Positions 9,071 to 17,550 of a DNA stretch of 47,828 nt are shown here, one piece after another. The DNA is taken from assembly GCA_002686255.1 (NCBI GenBank), contig NZAZ01000080.1:1-47828 (forward strand), written 5' to 3'. The first letter of the stretch is position 1. Every line of letters starts with the position of its first letter. Both the position numbers and the translations under genes were made by a program. The stretch is from Rhodospirillaceae bacterium. Lineage in GTDB: Bacteria; Pseudomonadota; Alphaproteobacteria; Rhodospirillales; Casp-alpha2. The notes under the pieces were generated by a model. The model did not search any database, was not told the origin of the DNA, and was given only the letters and a program-made list of their open reading frames with translations.

Positions 9071-9147
9071 GTGGCTGTAGCTCAGTTGGTTAGAGCGCCT
9101 GGTTGTGGTCCAGGAGGCCGGGGGTTCAAATCCCCTCAGCCACCCCA
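9071..9147 (+). tRNA. tRNA-His (GTG)
   Basis: The acceptor stem GTGGCTG pairs with CAGCCAC, and the CCA end is encoded. The anticodon loop in CTGGTTGTGGTCCAG shows GTG. The T arm GGGGTTCAAATCCCC is intact. The base before the acceptor is G (9070) and the discriminator is C (9144), the pair histidyl-tRNA synthetase recognises. No other tRNA is adjacent. Confidence 0.97.
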
Positions 9148-9154
9148 TTTCCTG

Positions 9155-9190
9155 CGATCCCGTATTTATTGCCCGATCCCGTATCTATTG
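9155..9190. repeat. 17-bp near-perfect tandem repeat after tRNA-His
   Basis: CGATCCCGTATTTATTG at 9155-9171 is repeated at 9174-9190 with one change (T to C). The second copy overlaps the last codons of bolA. It starts eight bases after the tRNA end. No integrase or tRNA 3' fragment is nearby, so I do not call it an attachment site. Confidence 0.55.
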
Positions 9191-9505
9191 ACTGCCCGCC
9201 TTGCCGCCGCCGCAGGGGGGGGAGTCCATGGTCTTGCCGTCACGGCGCTCCCACTCCTTGGCGGTATGGGTTTCCATGGTCAGGGCGTGGATGTCGTCCT
9301 TGAGCTCCTGGGCCAGGATGCCGTTGACCTTTCGATGGCGCTGAACCAGGGACAGGTCTTCGAAGGCCGGCGAAACGATCACCAGCTTGAAATGGGATTC
9401 CGATCCCGGCGGAACGTTATGCATATGGCTTTCGTTGACGACTTCCAGGTGAAGCGGCGCCAACGAGGCCTGAACCTTCTGTTCGATGTTTTGTTGAACG
9501 CTCAA
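9185..9505 (-). CDS. bolA: BolA family protein
   Basis: BolA proteins are small KH-fold proteins that partner monothiol glutaredoxins in [2Fe-2S] handling and affect stress morphology. The core EVVNESHMHNVPPGSESHFK is close to E. coli BolA ([20 protein letters not shown]), and HALTMETHTAKEWE and the ending SPPCGGG match too. The motif His and Cys-containing tail are present. The best start is TTG at 9505, with AAGGAAAA five bases upstream, giving 106 residues. The frame extends further upstream but that part shows no family similarity. It converges on tRNA-His and is divergent from the LuxR-type regulator. Confidence 0.9.
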   Translation of the reverse strand: MSVQQNIEQKVQASLAPLHLEVVNESHMHNVPPGSESHFKLVIVSPAFEDLSLVQRHRKVNGILAQELKDDIHALTMETHTAKEWERRDGKTMDSPPCGGGKAGSQ

Positions 9506-9713
9506 GTCGGTTTTTCCTTTTGGTGTTATGGGCCGGTTCAAACGGGCTTGGAAAATATCACGCGTTTGCCGAAAATTCGAACGCCCGGATTCGGTCGAAA
9601 CCTTGTCCGGCCGTTCCATGGCAAAGATTTGGGATCAAAAAAGGGATTCCGCAACCGGATTCGGTAGGGAAGGGAGGCCAAAGGGGGCGCCTGGAATATC
9701 CGTAACCGGTTTT

Positions 9714-9742
9714 TTGCCTTTTCCCGCCCTTTGGTGTAATTG
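9714..9742 (+). promoter_or_regulatory. possible sigma-70 promoter of the LuxR-type regulator
   Basis: TTGCCT (9714-9719) is separated by 17 bases from TAATTG (9737-9742). The -10 box is weak. The predicted transcription start falls close to the CCTACCCAAA motif at 9751, which would suit negative autoregulation. Confidence 0.3.
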
Positions 9743-9750
9743 TGCACCTA

Positions 9751-9760
9751 CCTACCCAAA
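9751..9760 (+). promoter_or_regulatory. CCTACCCAAA motif upstream of the regulator (candidate operator)
   Basis: This ten-base word sits 35 bases before the regulator's ATG and recurs exactly at 10475-10484 in front of the Calvin operon. No GGGTAGG arm is at the matching distance here, so it would be a half-site. Function is inferred only from the shared position. Confidence 0.35.
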
Positions 9761-9795
9761 TGGGGAGGCCTGAACGGCGCCGGGAGGTCCCGACG

Positions 9796-10410
9796 ATGCA
9801 GACCAAAATCATCGACCTGGTCATCGCCGACAAGTCGCCGCTGGTATTGGCCGGGTTGACGCAGATGTTCGGCGAAGACGACCGTTTCGATCTGTTGGCC
9901 ACCGCCGCCGACGGCGAAAGGTTCATGGAGGCGGTCGACCGGCTGTCATTTGACGTCGGCGTTATCGGCTGGCAAATGCCGTACATGGACGGCGGCGAAG
10001 TCCTCGAGGCCTTGGGCGAAAGGGAGGATGCGCCCCGCATCGTCGTTTACACCGGCGAACCATCGGCTTCGGTGCCGCGCCAGGTGATGCTGAAGGGCGG
10101 GGCGGGGTTCTGCTCCAAACGCGACAAGCCCGAGATCCTTCTGGAGACCGTCATCGCCGTTGCCGAGGGAAGGATGGCGTTCCCCTTCGTTGACATGAGC
10201 AAGCCCCAGGAAGACCCCTTCGACGCCCTGACGGCCAGGGAAAGGGAGTTGCTTGCCGCCTTGGCGGACGGGCTGACCAATTCCGCCATCGCCCGCGAGT
10301 TCGACATCTCAGTCAACACGGTCAAGTTCCACCTCAAGAACCTTTATGGCAAGATCGGGGTGGCCAACCGCGCCCAAGCGGTCGCCCTCTACTTTCGTGG
10401 AGGTCCATAG
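9796..10410 (+). CDS. LuxR/NarL-type regulator with a pseudo-receiver domain
   Basis: The protein of about 204 residues has a receiver-like domain (residues 5-120) and a C-terminal LuxR helix-turn-helix, LTARERELLAALADGLTNSA through FHLKNLYGKIGVANRAQAV. In ordinary receivers the segment before MP reads DxxxxDxxMP; here it is DVGVIGWQMPYMDG, so the phospho-acceptor Asp is Gly. The acidic pair near the N-terminus is reduced to ADK. The conserved Lys (GFCSK) remains. It probably works without phosphorylation, perhaps by ligand or protein contact. GGGAGG lies upstream of the ATG. It is read in the same direction as the cbb operon 164 bases downstream, where a LysR-type CbbR would usually be expected nearby, so I infer that it controls that operon. 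Confidence 0.82.
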   Translation: MQTKIIDLVIADKSPLVLAGLTQMFGEDDRFDLLATAADGERFMEAVDRLSFDVGVIGWQMPYMDGGEVLEALGEREDAPRIVVYTGEPSASVPRQVMLKGGAGFCSKRDKPEILLETVIAVAEGRMAFPFVDMSKPQEDPFDALTARERELLAALADGLTNSAIAREFDISVNTVKFHLKNLYGKIGVANRAQAVALYFRGGP

Positions 10411-10461
10411 CCGGGACGGGGCCGCCGACACATCGGCCCATCGGATTATCTCCATTCATAA

Positions 10462-10484
10462 GGGTAGGTTCTGTCCTACCCAAA
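10462..10484 (+). promoter_or_regulatory. inverted repeat GGGTAGG-N6-CCTACCC before the cbb operon
   Basis: GGGTAGG at 10462-10468 and CCTACCC at 10475-10481 form a perfect dyad with a six-base spacer, suitable for a dimeric helix-turn-helix protein. The right arm extends to CCTACCCAAA, which is identical to 9751-9760 upstream of the regulator gene. It lies 90 bases before glpX. A terminator is less likely because no T run follows. The operator role is inferred. Confidence 0.5.
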
Positions 10485-10574
10485 AGAATACACTCACCCG
10501 CCCTGGGGAGTGTTTGTTTGCGCCTTCCTCTCCGATAGCCTGCGGCCAAAGAATATCCCTGGGAGCGGCAAGCG

Positions 10575-11573
10575 ATGGCTAAGACCAAGAACAAACAGAC
10601 CCAAAAGACGAAAGCGGTGCCGCCGCTTTTCATTTTCGCCCTTCGCAACGTCACCGAAGCCGCGGCCCGGGTCGTCTACGACACCATCGGCCGCGACCAG
10701 AAGGACGAAAGCAACGCCCTGGCGGCGGCGGCCATGCGAAACGAACTAGCCAAGCTTCCGATTTCGGCGACGGTGGTCGTCGGCGATGCCCACAAGGACG
10801 TGCTGAACAAGTCGTCGTCTCTTTATAACGGCGAAAAAATCGGCGACGCCTCGCGCCATACTGAATTCGATATCGCCGTCGATCCCGTCGAAGGCACCGG
10901 ATACTTGGCCAAGGGTATGACCAACGCCATGTCCGTTATCGCCATGGCGCCCAGGGGCACCCTGTTCGAGCCGGGGCCGGCCTTTTACATGGAAAAGTTC
11001 GCCGCGCCCAAGGAAGCGGCGGGGAAAGTCGACCCCGAAGCCCCGGTCAAGGACAAGCTTTCGGCATTGGCCAAGGCCCTGGGCAAGCCGGTCAAGGAAC
11101 TGACGGTCTTTGTCCTGGAAAAACCACGCCACAACGCCCTGGTCAGCCAAATCCACGAAGCCGGGGCCCGGGTCGCCCTTTATCCGGCCGGCGACGTCGC
11201 CGGGGCGTTGATGGCGGCGATCCCGAATTCCGGCATCGATGCCCTGATGGGAACGGGCGGCATCCCCGAAGGGGTGTTGTCGGCGTGCGCCATCAAGGCC
11301 ATGGACGGCGTCTTCACGGGCCGGCTGGACCCGCAACTGCCGTCGGAACGCCTGGCCGTCATAGATCAGGGCCTGGACACGGACCGCTGGCACCAAAGCG
11401 GCGACTTGGTGCGGTCGGACGAGGTTTATTTTTCCGCCACCGGCATCACCACCGGGCTTCTGTTTTCCGGTGTCGAGAGGAACGGGGATCTGGAGCGAAC
11501 GGAAACCCTCGTCATTTCCGGCCTTTCCGGGGAACGGCAAATCCTCAGCACCTATCACAGGATTGGCGAATAG
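10575..11573 (+). CDS. glpX: class II fructose-1,6-bisphosphatase (GlpX family), divergent metal site
   Basis: The 332-residue protein aligns with E. coli GlpX along its length and begins the Calvin operon, so the expected job is removing phosphate from fructose-1,6- and perhaps sedoheptulose-1,7-bisphosphate. Conserved parts are FDIAVDPVEGTGYLAKG, KPRHNALVSQ, GTGGIPEGVLSA and SATGITTG. In E. coli numbering, metal ligands D85, E88 and E213 are kept. The D33 position is Asn (KDESNALAAAAMR) and the E57 position is Asp (VVVGDAHKD replacing VIGEGEID). Three extra residues precede LYNGE. Activity is therefore uncertain, and it may be a separate subfamily. GGGAG precedes the ATG. Confidence 0.8.
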   Translation: MAKTKNKQTQKTKAVPPLFIFALRNVTEAAARVVYDTIGRDQKDESNALAAAAMRNELAKLPISATVVVGDAHKDVLNKSSSLYNGEKIGDASRHTEFDIAVDPVEGTGYLAKGMTNAMSVIAMAPRGTLFEPGPAFYMEKFAAPKEAAGKVDPEAPVKDKLSALAKALGKPVKELTVFVLEKPRHNALVSQIHEAGARVALYPAGDVAGALMAAIPNSGIDALMGTGGIPEGVLSACAIKAMDGVFTGRLDPQLPSERLAVIDQGLDTDRWHQSGDLVRSDEVYFSATGITTGLLFSGVERNGDLERTETLVISGLSGERQILSTYHRIGE

Positions 11574-11600
11574 TTCCGATGATCAAAGCGGAGGCGGACA

Positions 11601-12542
11601 ATGCCTAAAAACAAAGGAGTGGATCACCCCATCATGTTGGGGATCGTCGGCGACTCGGCCGCCGGCAAGACTACACTGACGGCGGGAATCGCCCAGATTC
11701 TCGGCTCCGACCGGGTGGCGATCATCTGCACCGACGACTATCACAAATATTCGCGGGCCGAGCGGGCCAAGAACGGCATTTCGGCGCTTGACCCGAAAGG
11801 CAATTACATCGACATCATGGAGAATCAAATTTCCCGCCTGCGCCAGGGCAAGCCGATTCTTAAGCCCATCTACAACCACGACACCGGCGAATTGGACGCG
11901 CCCGAATACGTCGAGGCCAAGGAATACATCATCCTCGAGGGGTTGCTCGGCTACACCAGCCGGGCCCTGCGGTCGTGTTATGACGTCAAGGTGTATCTGG
12001 AGCCGGTGGAGGACCTCCGGGTGCGGTGGAAGGTCCAACGTGACACCGGCAAGCGCGGCTATACCATCGAACAGGTCAAGAAGTCGCTGGAAAAACGCAA
12101 GAACGACAGCGTCAACTTTATCCAGTCCCAACGCACCTTCGCCGATATGATCGTCCGCTTTTATCCGCCTGACACCAACCGTGAAGAAACAGGGGCCCAT
12201 TTGAACGTCCGCCATACCCTGCGCCCGACCCTGCCGCATCCCGACCTGACGCCGATCCTCGATGCCGGAGTCAAGAACGGGTTCCGGCTGGAACTATCCC
12301 GCGACATCGACGGCAAGCCCGTTGACGTGCTCGATATTTCCAGCAAAATCGATTCCAGGTGGGCCAAGAACATGGAGGACCTGCTTTGGAGTCTGATCCC
12401 CGAAGCCCAGTATTTGCGGGAAAACGTCGGCCAATTCACCAACGAAATGAACAAATCCGTCAGCAGCCATCCGTTGACCCTGTCGCAGTTGTTGATCGCC
12501 TATCACATGGTCAAGGCGGCGCTCGGCCATCACGCCGTATAA
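11601..12542 (+). CDS. prk: phosphoribulokinase, class II-like
   Basis: Phosphoribulokinase makes ribulose-1,5-bisphosphate, the CO2 acceptor, from ribulose-5-phosphate and ATP. The 313-residue product has the P-loop GDSAAGKTT at about residues 17-25. TDDYHKYSRAERAKNGISAL and LDPKGNYIDIM follow, then KPIYNHDTGELDAPE and the acidic ILEGLLGY. These segments match the plant and cyanobacterial type rather than the class I enzyme usual in proteobacteria. The P-loop lacks the redox-active Cys of the plant enzyme, so thioredoxin control is unlikely. It lies 27 bases after glpX with GGAGG before its ATG, and 21 bases before rbcL. Confidence 0.9.
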   Translation: MPKNKGVDHPIMLGIVGDSAAGKTTLTAGIAQILGSDRVAIICTDDYHKYSRAERAKNGISALDPKGNYIDIMENQISRLRQGKPILKPIYNHDTGELDAPEYVEAKEYIILEGLLGYTSRALRSCYDVKVYLEPVEDLRVRWKVQRDTGKRGYTIEQVKKSLEKRKNDSVNFIQSQRTFADMIVRFYPPDTNREETGAHLNVRHTLRPTLPHPDLTPILDAGVKNGFRLELSRDIDGKPVDVLDISSKIDSRWAKNMEDLLWSLIPEAQYLRENVGQFTNEMNKSVSSHPLTLSQLLIAYHMVKAALGHHAV

Positions 12543-12563
12543 AATCCCTTTCGGAGAAAACTA

Positions 12564-13979
12564 ATGTCAAAAACCTATAACGCCGGTGTCAAGGACTATC
12601 AGGAGACCTATTGGCTTCCTGATTACACCCCCAAAGACACCGATCTTCTCGCCTGTTTCAAGTTCGTACCCCAGGACGGCGTTCCGCCCGAGGAAGCGGC
12701 GTCGGCCATTTGCGCCGAATCATCGACCGGCACCTGGACCACGGTGTGGTCCAACCTTTTGACCGACTTGGACCATTACAAGGGCCGGGCCTATGGGGTC
12801 GAGCCGGTGCCCGGCGACGACAATGCCTATTACACCTATATCGCCTATCCCCTCGACCTGTTCGAGGAAGGCTCGGTCGTCAACGTCCTGACGTCGCTGG
12901 TCGGCAATGTCTTCGGCTTCAAGGCCATCCGCAGCCTGCGCCTGGAAGACATCCGCTTTCCGCTGGCCTACGTCACCACCTGTGGCGGCCCGCCCCACGG
13001 CATCCAGGTCGAACGCGACATCATGAACAAATACGGCCGCGGCATGCTCGGCTGCACGATCAAGCCGAAACTGGGCCTCAGCGCCAAGAACTACGGCCGC
13101 TCCGTCTACGAAGGGTTGCGCGGCGGCCTCGACTTCACCAAGGACGACGAGAACGTCAACTCGCAGCCGTTCATGCGCTGGAAGCAGCGTTTCGATTTCG
13201 TCGCCGAGGCCGTCCACAAGGCCGAACAGGAAACCGGCGAGCGCAAGGGCCACTACCTGAACGTCACCTCCGGCACCATCGAGGAAATGTTCAAGCGCGC
13301 CGAATACGCCAAGTCGCTGGGCATGCGCATCATCATGCACGACTTCTTCACCGCCGGCTTCACCGCCAACACGTCGCTCGCCAACTGGTGCCGCGACAAC
13401 GGGTTGCTGTTGCACATCCACCGCGCCATGCACGCGGTGGTTGACCGCAACCCCTACCACGGCATTCATTTCCGGGTCCTGGCCAAGTGCCTCAGGCTTT
13501 CGGGCGGCGACCACATGCATTCCGGCACCGTCGTCGGCAAGCTCGAAGGCGACCGCGAGGCGACGCTCGGCTGGATCGACATCATGCGCGATAAATTCGT
13601 CGCCGAGGATCGGTCCCGCGGTATCTTCTTCGATCAGGACTGGGGCCACATGCCGGGCATGTTCCCGGTCGCCTCGGGCGGTATCCACGTCTGGCATATG
13701 CCGGCGCTGGTCTCGATCTTCGGCGATGACGCGGTGTTCCAATTCGGCGGCGGCACCATTGGCCACCCCTGGGGCAACGCCGCCGGCGCCTGCGCCAACC
13801 GGGTGGCGCTGGAGTGCTGCGTCGAGGCCCGCAACCGCGGCGTCGAGCTGGAAAAGGAAGGCGGCGACATCCTCCGCGCCGCCGCCAAGCACAGCCCCGA
13901 ACTGGCCGCGGCCATGGAAACCTGGAAGGAAATCACTTTCGATTTCGATGTCGTCGACAAGCTCGACAAAACCGCCTAA
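12564..13979 (+). CDS. cbbL: RuBisCO large subunit, form IA
   Basis: This is the catalytic subunit of ribulose-1,5-bisphosphate carboxylase/oxygenase, 471 residues. The carbamylated lysine and metal ligands are in [20 protein letters not shown]. The [13 protein letters not shown] segment carries catalytic lysines. [20 protein letters not shown] contains the flexible loop 6 lysine, and [15 protein letters not shown] is the phosphate site. The opening [13 protein letters not shown] and the overall sequence match the proteobacterial form IA (green-like) group. A small-subunit gene follows 19 bases later, confirming form I. No cbbX, cbbQ or cbbO is next to it, so an activase must lie elsewhere or be absent. 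Confidence 0.97.
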   Translation: MSKTYNAGVKDYQETYWLPDYTPKDTDLLACFKFVPQDGVPPEEAASAICAESSTGTWTTVWSNLLTDLDHYKGRAYGVEPVPGDDNAYYTYIAYPLDLFEEGSVVNVLTSLVGNVFGFKAIRSLRLEDIRFPLAYVTTCGGPPHGIQVERDIMNKYGRGMLGCTIKPKLGLSAKNYGRSVYEGLRGGLDFTKDDENVNSQPFMRWKQRFDFVAEAVHKAEQETGERKGHYLNVTSGTIEEMFKRAEYAKSLGMRIIMHDFFTAGFTANTSLANWCRDNGLLLHIHRAMHAVVDRNPYHGIHFRVLAKCLRLSGGDHMHSGTVVGKLEGDREATLGWIDIMRDKFVAEDRSRGIFFDQDWGHMPGMFPVASGGIHVWHMPALVSIFGDDAVFQFGGGTIGHPWGNAAGACANRVALECCVEARNRGVELEKEGGDILRAAAKHSPELAAAMETWKEITFDFDVVDKLDKTA

Positions 13980-13998
13980 GCCGGAAAGGAAACAATAA

Positions 13999-14355
13999 AT
14001 GTCCGATATTCAGGATTACCCGTCCCGCTTCAACGACCCCGAAAGCAGAAAGTTCGAAACCTTTTCGTACCTGCCGAAAATGGACGCCGAGAGGATTCGC
14101 GCGCAGGTCACCTATATCGTCGAGCAGGGCTGGAACCCGGCCATCGAACACGCCGAGGCCGAGCGCGCCGGTGACGATTACTGGTACATGTGGAAGCTGC
14201 CGATGTTCGGCGAAAAAGACGTCGACGCCATCCTTCGCGAGGCCGCCGAATGCCATAAAGTCAACCCCGACAATCATGTCCGCCTGATCGGTTACGACAA
14301 CCTGAAACAGACCCAGGGCGCCTCGATGGTGATATACAGGGGCAAGGGGTTTTGA
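13999..14355 (+). CDS. cbbS: RuBisCO small subunit, form IA
   Basis: The 118-residue product is the form I small subunit that caps the L8S8 complex. It has the family pattern [44 protein letters not shown] and [18 protein letters not shown]. Its length and start fit form IA. AAGGAAAC lies upstream of the ATG. A gap of 93 bases before the transketolase gene is the longest within the operon. It contains the small dyad GTCATAAAATGAC but no clear terminator. Confidence 0.96.
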   Translation: MSDIQDYPSRFNDPESRKFETFSYLPKMDAERIRAQVTYIVEQGWNPAIEHAEAERAGDDYWYMWKLPMFGEKDVDAILREAAECHKVNPDNHVRLIGYDNLKQTQGASMVIYRGKGF

Positions 14356-14448
14356 GGACCGAAACAGGCTCTAGACTTTCGTCCCGACATCGGCGACAAG
14401 CAGTCATAAAATGACGGCATCGGTTGGCCAAAATCAGGAGATGACTTC

Positions 14449-16470
14449 ATGACGGCTGCCCAATCCGCGACGGTCCTTGAATCCGCGCCTGCGTCATCCA
14501 TCGGCCACGCCGGAATGGCCAATGCCATCCGCTTTCTGGCGGCGGACGCCGTCCAGCAGGCCAATTCGGGCCACCCGGGCATGCCCATGGGCATGGCCGA
14601 CGCGGCGACGGTTCTGTTTTCGCGTTTCCTGAAGTTCGACCCCGCCGCCCCCGATTGGCCGGACCGCGACCGCTTCGTGCTGTCGGCGGGGCATGGCTCG
14701 ATGCTGCTTTACGCGCTTCTGCATATGACCGGCTACGAAGACATGACCATGAACGAGCTCGGGAACTTCCGCCAACTCGGCGCCCGGACCGCCGGTCACC
14801 CCGAATACGGCCACGCGCCCGGCATCGAAACCACCACCGGGCCGCTGGGCCAAGGGGTCGCCAACGCCGTCGGCATGGCGCTCGCCGAAAGGCTGATGAA
14901 TGCGCGGTTCGGCAACCGCCTGGTCGACCATTACACCTATGCCATCGCCGGCGACGGCTGCCTGATGGAAGGCATCAGCCATGAAGCCATCTCTCTGGCC
15001 GGGTCCTTGAGGCTTTCGAAATTGATCGTGCTTTGGGACGACAACGAGATCTGCATCGACGGCCCGACCTCGATGACGGTCAACGACGACCAACGGGCCC
15101 GGTTCAAGGCCTCGGGCTGGCACGTGCAGGCCGTTGACGGCCATGACCCGGAAGCCACGGCCGAAGCCATCGAAAAGGCGCAAAAGACGAAAAAGCCATC
15201 GCTGATCGCGTGCAAGACCAAAATCGGTTTCGGCGCGCCGACGAAGGAAGGAACCGCCGCCACCCACGGCGCGCCCCTGGGCGAGGACGAAATCGCCGCC
15301 GCCCGGGAAAACCTGGGCTGGCCGCATGCGCCGTTCGAAATCCCTGCCGCTGTCCTCTCGGCCTGGCGCGAGGTCGGCGGGCGCGGCGCCGCCGTCCGCC
15401 AAGACTGGGAAGGGCGCCTGGAAAAAAGCCGCAAGAAAAAGGAATTCAAGCGTCTGATTCAGGGCGATCTTCCCAAGGGTTGGCGGGACGCCCTCAACGA
15501 ACACAAAAAGGCGGTTTCCGCCGAGGCCCCCGGCTGGGCCACCCGCAAGGCCTCGGGCGAGGCGCTGGCGGTGTTGACCGGCCTTATCCCGGAAATGATC
15601 GGCGGCTCCGCCGACCTGACCGGTTCGGTCAACACAAAGACCCCCGATACCGAGCCTGTGGCGGCCGGCGACTTCAAGGGCCGGTATGTCTATTACGGGG
15701 TGCGCGAACATGGCATGGCGGCGGCCATGAACGGCATGGCGCTGCACGGCGGGCTGATCCCCTATGCCGGGACGTTCCTGGTGTTCGCCGATTACATGCG
15801 CGGCGCCATGCGGCTTTCGGCGCTGATGAACCAAAGGGTCGTCTACGTGCTGACCCACGATTCCATCGGCCTCGGCGAGGACGGGCCGACCCATCAGGCC
15901 GTCGAAACCCTGGCCTCCTTGCGGGCGATTCCCGATTTCCACGTCTACCGCCCCTGCGACGGCGTCGAGACGGCGGAATGCTGGGCCCTGGCGCTGGAGC
16001 GCCGGGACGGACCCGCCGGCATGGTCCTGACCCGCCAGGGCGTGCCGACGCTTCGCGGCGAGCACACCGACGACAACCTGTCGGCGCGTGGCGCCTATGT
16101 CCTGGCCGAGGCCGACGGCGGCGAGCGCCAGGCGACTCTCCTGGCCACCGGGTCGGAGGTTTCCATCGCCATGGAAGCGCGCGAAAAGCTGGCCGCCGAA
16201 GGCATTGCCGCGGCGGTGGTGTCGATGCCGTGCTGGGAACTGTTCGACGAACAGGACCAGGACTACCGGCAAAAGGTACTGGGTCCGGCGACGCCGCGCG
16301 TCGCCGTCGAAGCCGCCGTCCGCCAGGGGTGGGACCGTTACATCCGCTCGCACGGCGGTTTTGTCGGCATGACCGGCTTCGGCGCCTCGGCGCCGGCCGG
16401 CGATTTGTTCAAGCATTTCGGCATTACCGCCGAGGCGGTCGTGGCGGAGGTAAGGAAAAGGCTGGCCTGA
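14449..16470 (+). CDS. tkt: transketolase
   Basis: Transketolase is a thiamine-diphosphate enzyme that moves two-carbon units in the regenerative Calvin cycle and the pentose phosphate path. The product has 673 residues, normal for the family. [13 protein letters not shown] near residue 40 and [14 protein letters not shown] contribute to the cofactor site. [13 protein letters not shown] is the ThDP/Mg motif, and the pyrimidine domain has [18 protein letters not shown]. Its place between cbbS and fba suggests the Calvin role. AGGAGATGACTTC precedes the ATG. Confidence 0.95.
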   Translation: MTAAQSATVLESAPASSIGHAGMANAIRFLAADAVQQANSGHPGMPMGMADAATVLFSRFLKFDPAAPDWPDRDRFVLSAGHGSMLLYALLHMTGYEDMTMNELGNFRQLGARTAGHPEYGHAPGIETTTGPLGQGVANAVGMALAERLMNARFGNRLVDHYTYAIAGDGCLMEGISHEAISLAGSLRLSKLIVLWDDNEICIDGPTSMTVNDDQRARFKASGWHVQAVDGHDPEATAEAIEKAQKTKKPSLIACKTKIGFGAPTKEGTAATHGAPLGEDEIAAARENLGWPHAPFEIPAAVLSAWREVGGRGAAVRQDWEGRLEKSRKKKEFKRLIQGDLPKGWRDALNEHKKAVSAEAPGWATRKASGEALAVLTGLIPEMIGGSADLTGSVNTKTPDTEPVAAGDFKGRYVYYGVREHGMAAAMNGMALHGGLIPYAGTFLVFADYMRGAMRLSALMNQRVVYVLTHDSIGLGEDGPTHQAVETLASLRAIPDFHVYRPCDGVETAECWALALERRDGPAGMVLTRQGVPTLRGEHTDDNLSARGAYVLAEADGGERQATLLATGSEVSIAMEAREKLAAEGIAAAVVSMPCWELFDEQDQDYRQKVLGPATPRVAVEAAVRQGWDRYIRSHGGFVGMTGFGASAPAGDLFKHFGITAEAVVAEVRKRLA

Positions 16471-16509
16471 ACGGGCCTGGACACAAAAAAACCAGGGGAG
16501 AAGGTTGAG

Positions 16510-17520
16510 ATGAATTTGAACCAATTGGCCAAAACGGCAAACGAAATGGTGGCCGACGACAGGGGACTGTTGGCCGCCGACGAAAGCACCGGCACCATCG
16601 GCAAGCGGCTGGATTCCGTCGGCGCCGAGAACACCGAGGACAACCGCCGCGATTACCGTGAGCTTCTGTTCCGCGCCGAGGGCCTTGGAAAGAACATCAG
16701 CGGCGCCATTCTTTACGACGAAACCCTGCGCCAGTCCGCCGCCGACGGCGCGTCGCTGGTTTCGGTCCTGCAAGGGCAGGGCATCATCCCGGGCATCAAG
16801 GTGGACACCGGGGCCAAGGATTTACCCGGTTCCGAAGGCGAGAAAATCACCGAGGGCCTGGACGGCCTTCCGGCCAGGGTCGAGGAATACGTCGGCCTGG
16901 GCGCCCGGTTCGCCAAATGGCGGGCCGTGATCACCATCGGCGGCCACAACCCGAGCCGCCATTGCATCCACACCAACGCCCACGCCTTGGGCCGTTATGC
17001 CAAGATCTGCCAGGAAGGCGGCCTGGTGCCGATCGTCGAACCCGAGGTGCTGATGGACGGCAATCACGACCTTGAGCGCTGCGACCGGGTGACGACGCTG
17101 ACCCTCAATACCGTTTTCGACGAGCTTTATGCCCAGGACGTCGCCCTCGAGGGCATAATCCTGAAACCCAACATGGTGATTTCCGGGTCCGGCTGCAAAA
17201 CCCAGGCCGGCATCGACGAGGTCGCCGAACGCTCCGTTCAGTGCCTGAAGCGCTGCGTGCCGGCGGCGGTGCCGGGGATCATGTTCCTTTCCGGCGGCCA
17301 GAGCGAGGAAGACGCGACGGCGCACCTAAACGCCATGAACGCCAAGTTCGCCCCGGCGCCCTGGAAGCTCAGCTATTCCTACGGCCGGGCCCTGCAGCAG
17401 AGTTGCCTGAAGGCTTGGCAGGGCGACGCAGGGAACGTTTCGGCGGCGCAGGCCGTCCTGCTTGAGCGCGCCCAGGCCAACAGCGCCGCCTGTGCCGGTT
17501 CCTACGCCAAGGCCGCCTGA
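16510..17520 (+). CDS. fructose-bisphosphate aldolase, class I
   Basis: The enzyme condenses triose phosphates to fructose-1,6-bisphosphate, and can also make sedoheptulose-1,7-bisphosphate. The 336-residue protein has the class I features GLLAADESTGTIGKRL, IPGIKVDTG, a catalytic acid in VPIVEPEVLMDG, the Schiff-base lysine in EGIILKPNMV, and MFLSGGQSEEDA. Class I (lysine) aldolase here is notable because proteobacterial cbb operons usually carry the zinc-dependent class II enzyme (CbbA). It lies 39 bases after tkt with AGGGGAGAAGG upstream and 30 bases before rpe. Confidence 0.93.
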   Translation: MNLNQLAKTANEMVADDRGLLAADESTGTIGKRLDSVGAENTEDNRRDYRELLFRAEGLGKNISGAILYDETLRQSAADGASLVSVLQGQGIIPGIKVDTGAKDLPGSEGEKITEGLDGLPARVEEYVGLGARFAKWRAVITIGGHNPSRHCIHTNAHALGRYAKICQEGGLVPIVEPEVLMDGNHDLERCDRVTTLTLNTVFDELYAQDVALEGIILKPNMVISGSGCKTQAGIDEVAERSVQCLKRCVPAAVPGIMFLSGGQSEEDATAHLNAMNAKFAPAPWKLSYSYGRALQQSCLKAWQGDAGNVSAAQAVLLERAQANSAACAGSYAKAA

Positions 17521-17550
17521 GCGGGGAATTTAAGGAAAATCAGGAGAACC

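Noticed and set aside
9155..9190. Attachment site of an integrated element at tRNA-His
   Set aside because: The repeat does not copy the tRNA 3' end and there is no integrase or phage gene nearby.
10462..10484. Intrinsic terminator of the regulator gene
   Set aside because: The dyad has no following T run on the transcribed strand, and the shared motif upstream of the regulator fits an operator better.
12564..13979. Form II or RuBisCO-like protein
   Set aside because: The catalytic lysines, loop 6, form I length and an adjacent small-subunit gene show a form I enzyme.
14494..16773. 759-codon open frame antisense to tkt
   Set aside because: It is a GC-driven shadow of transketolase and the aldolase start; its translation is low-complexity Gly/Arg/Ala and His-rich.
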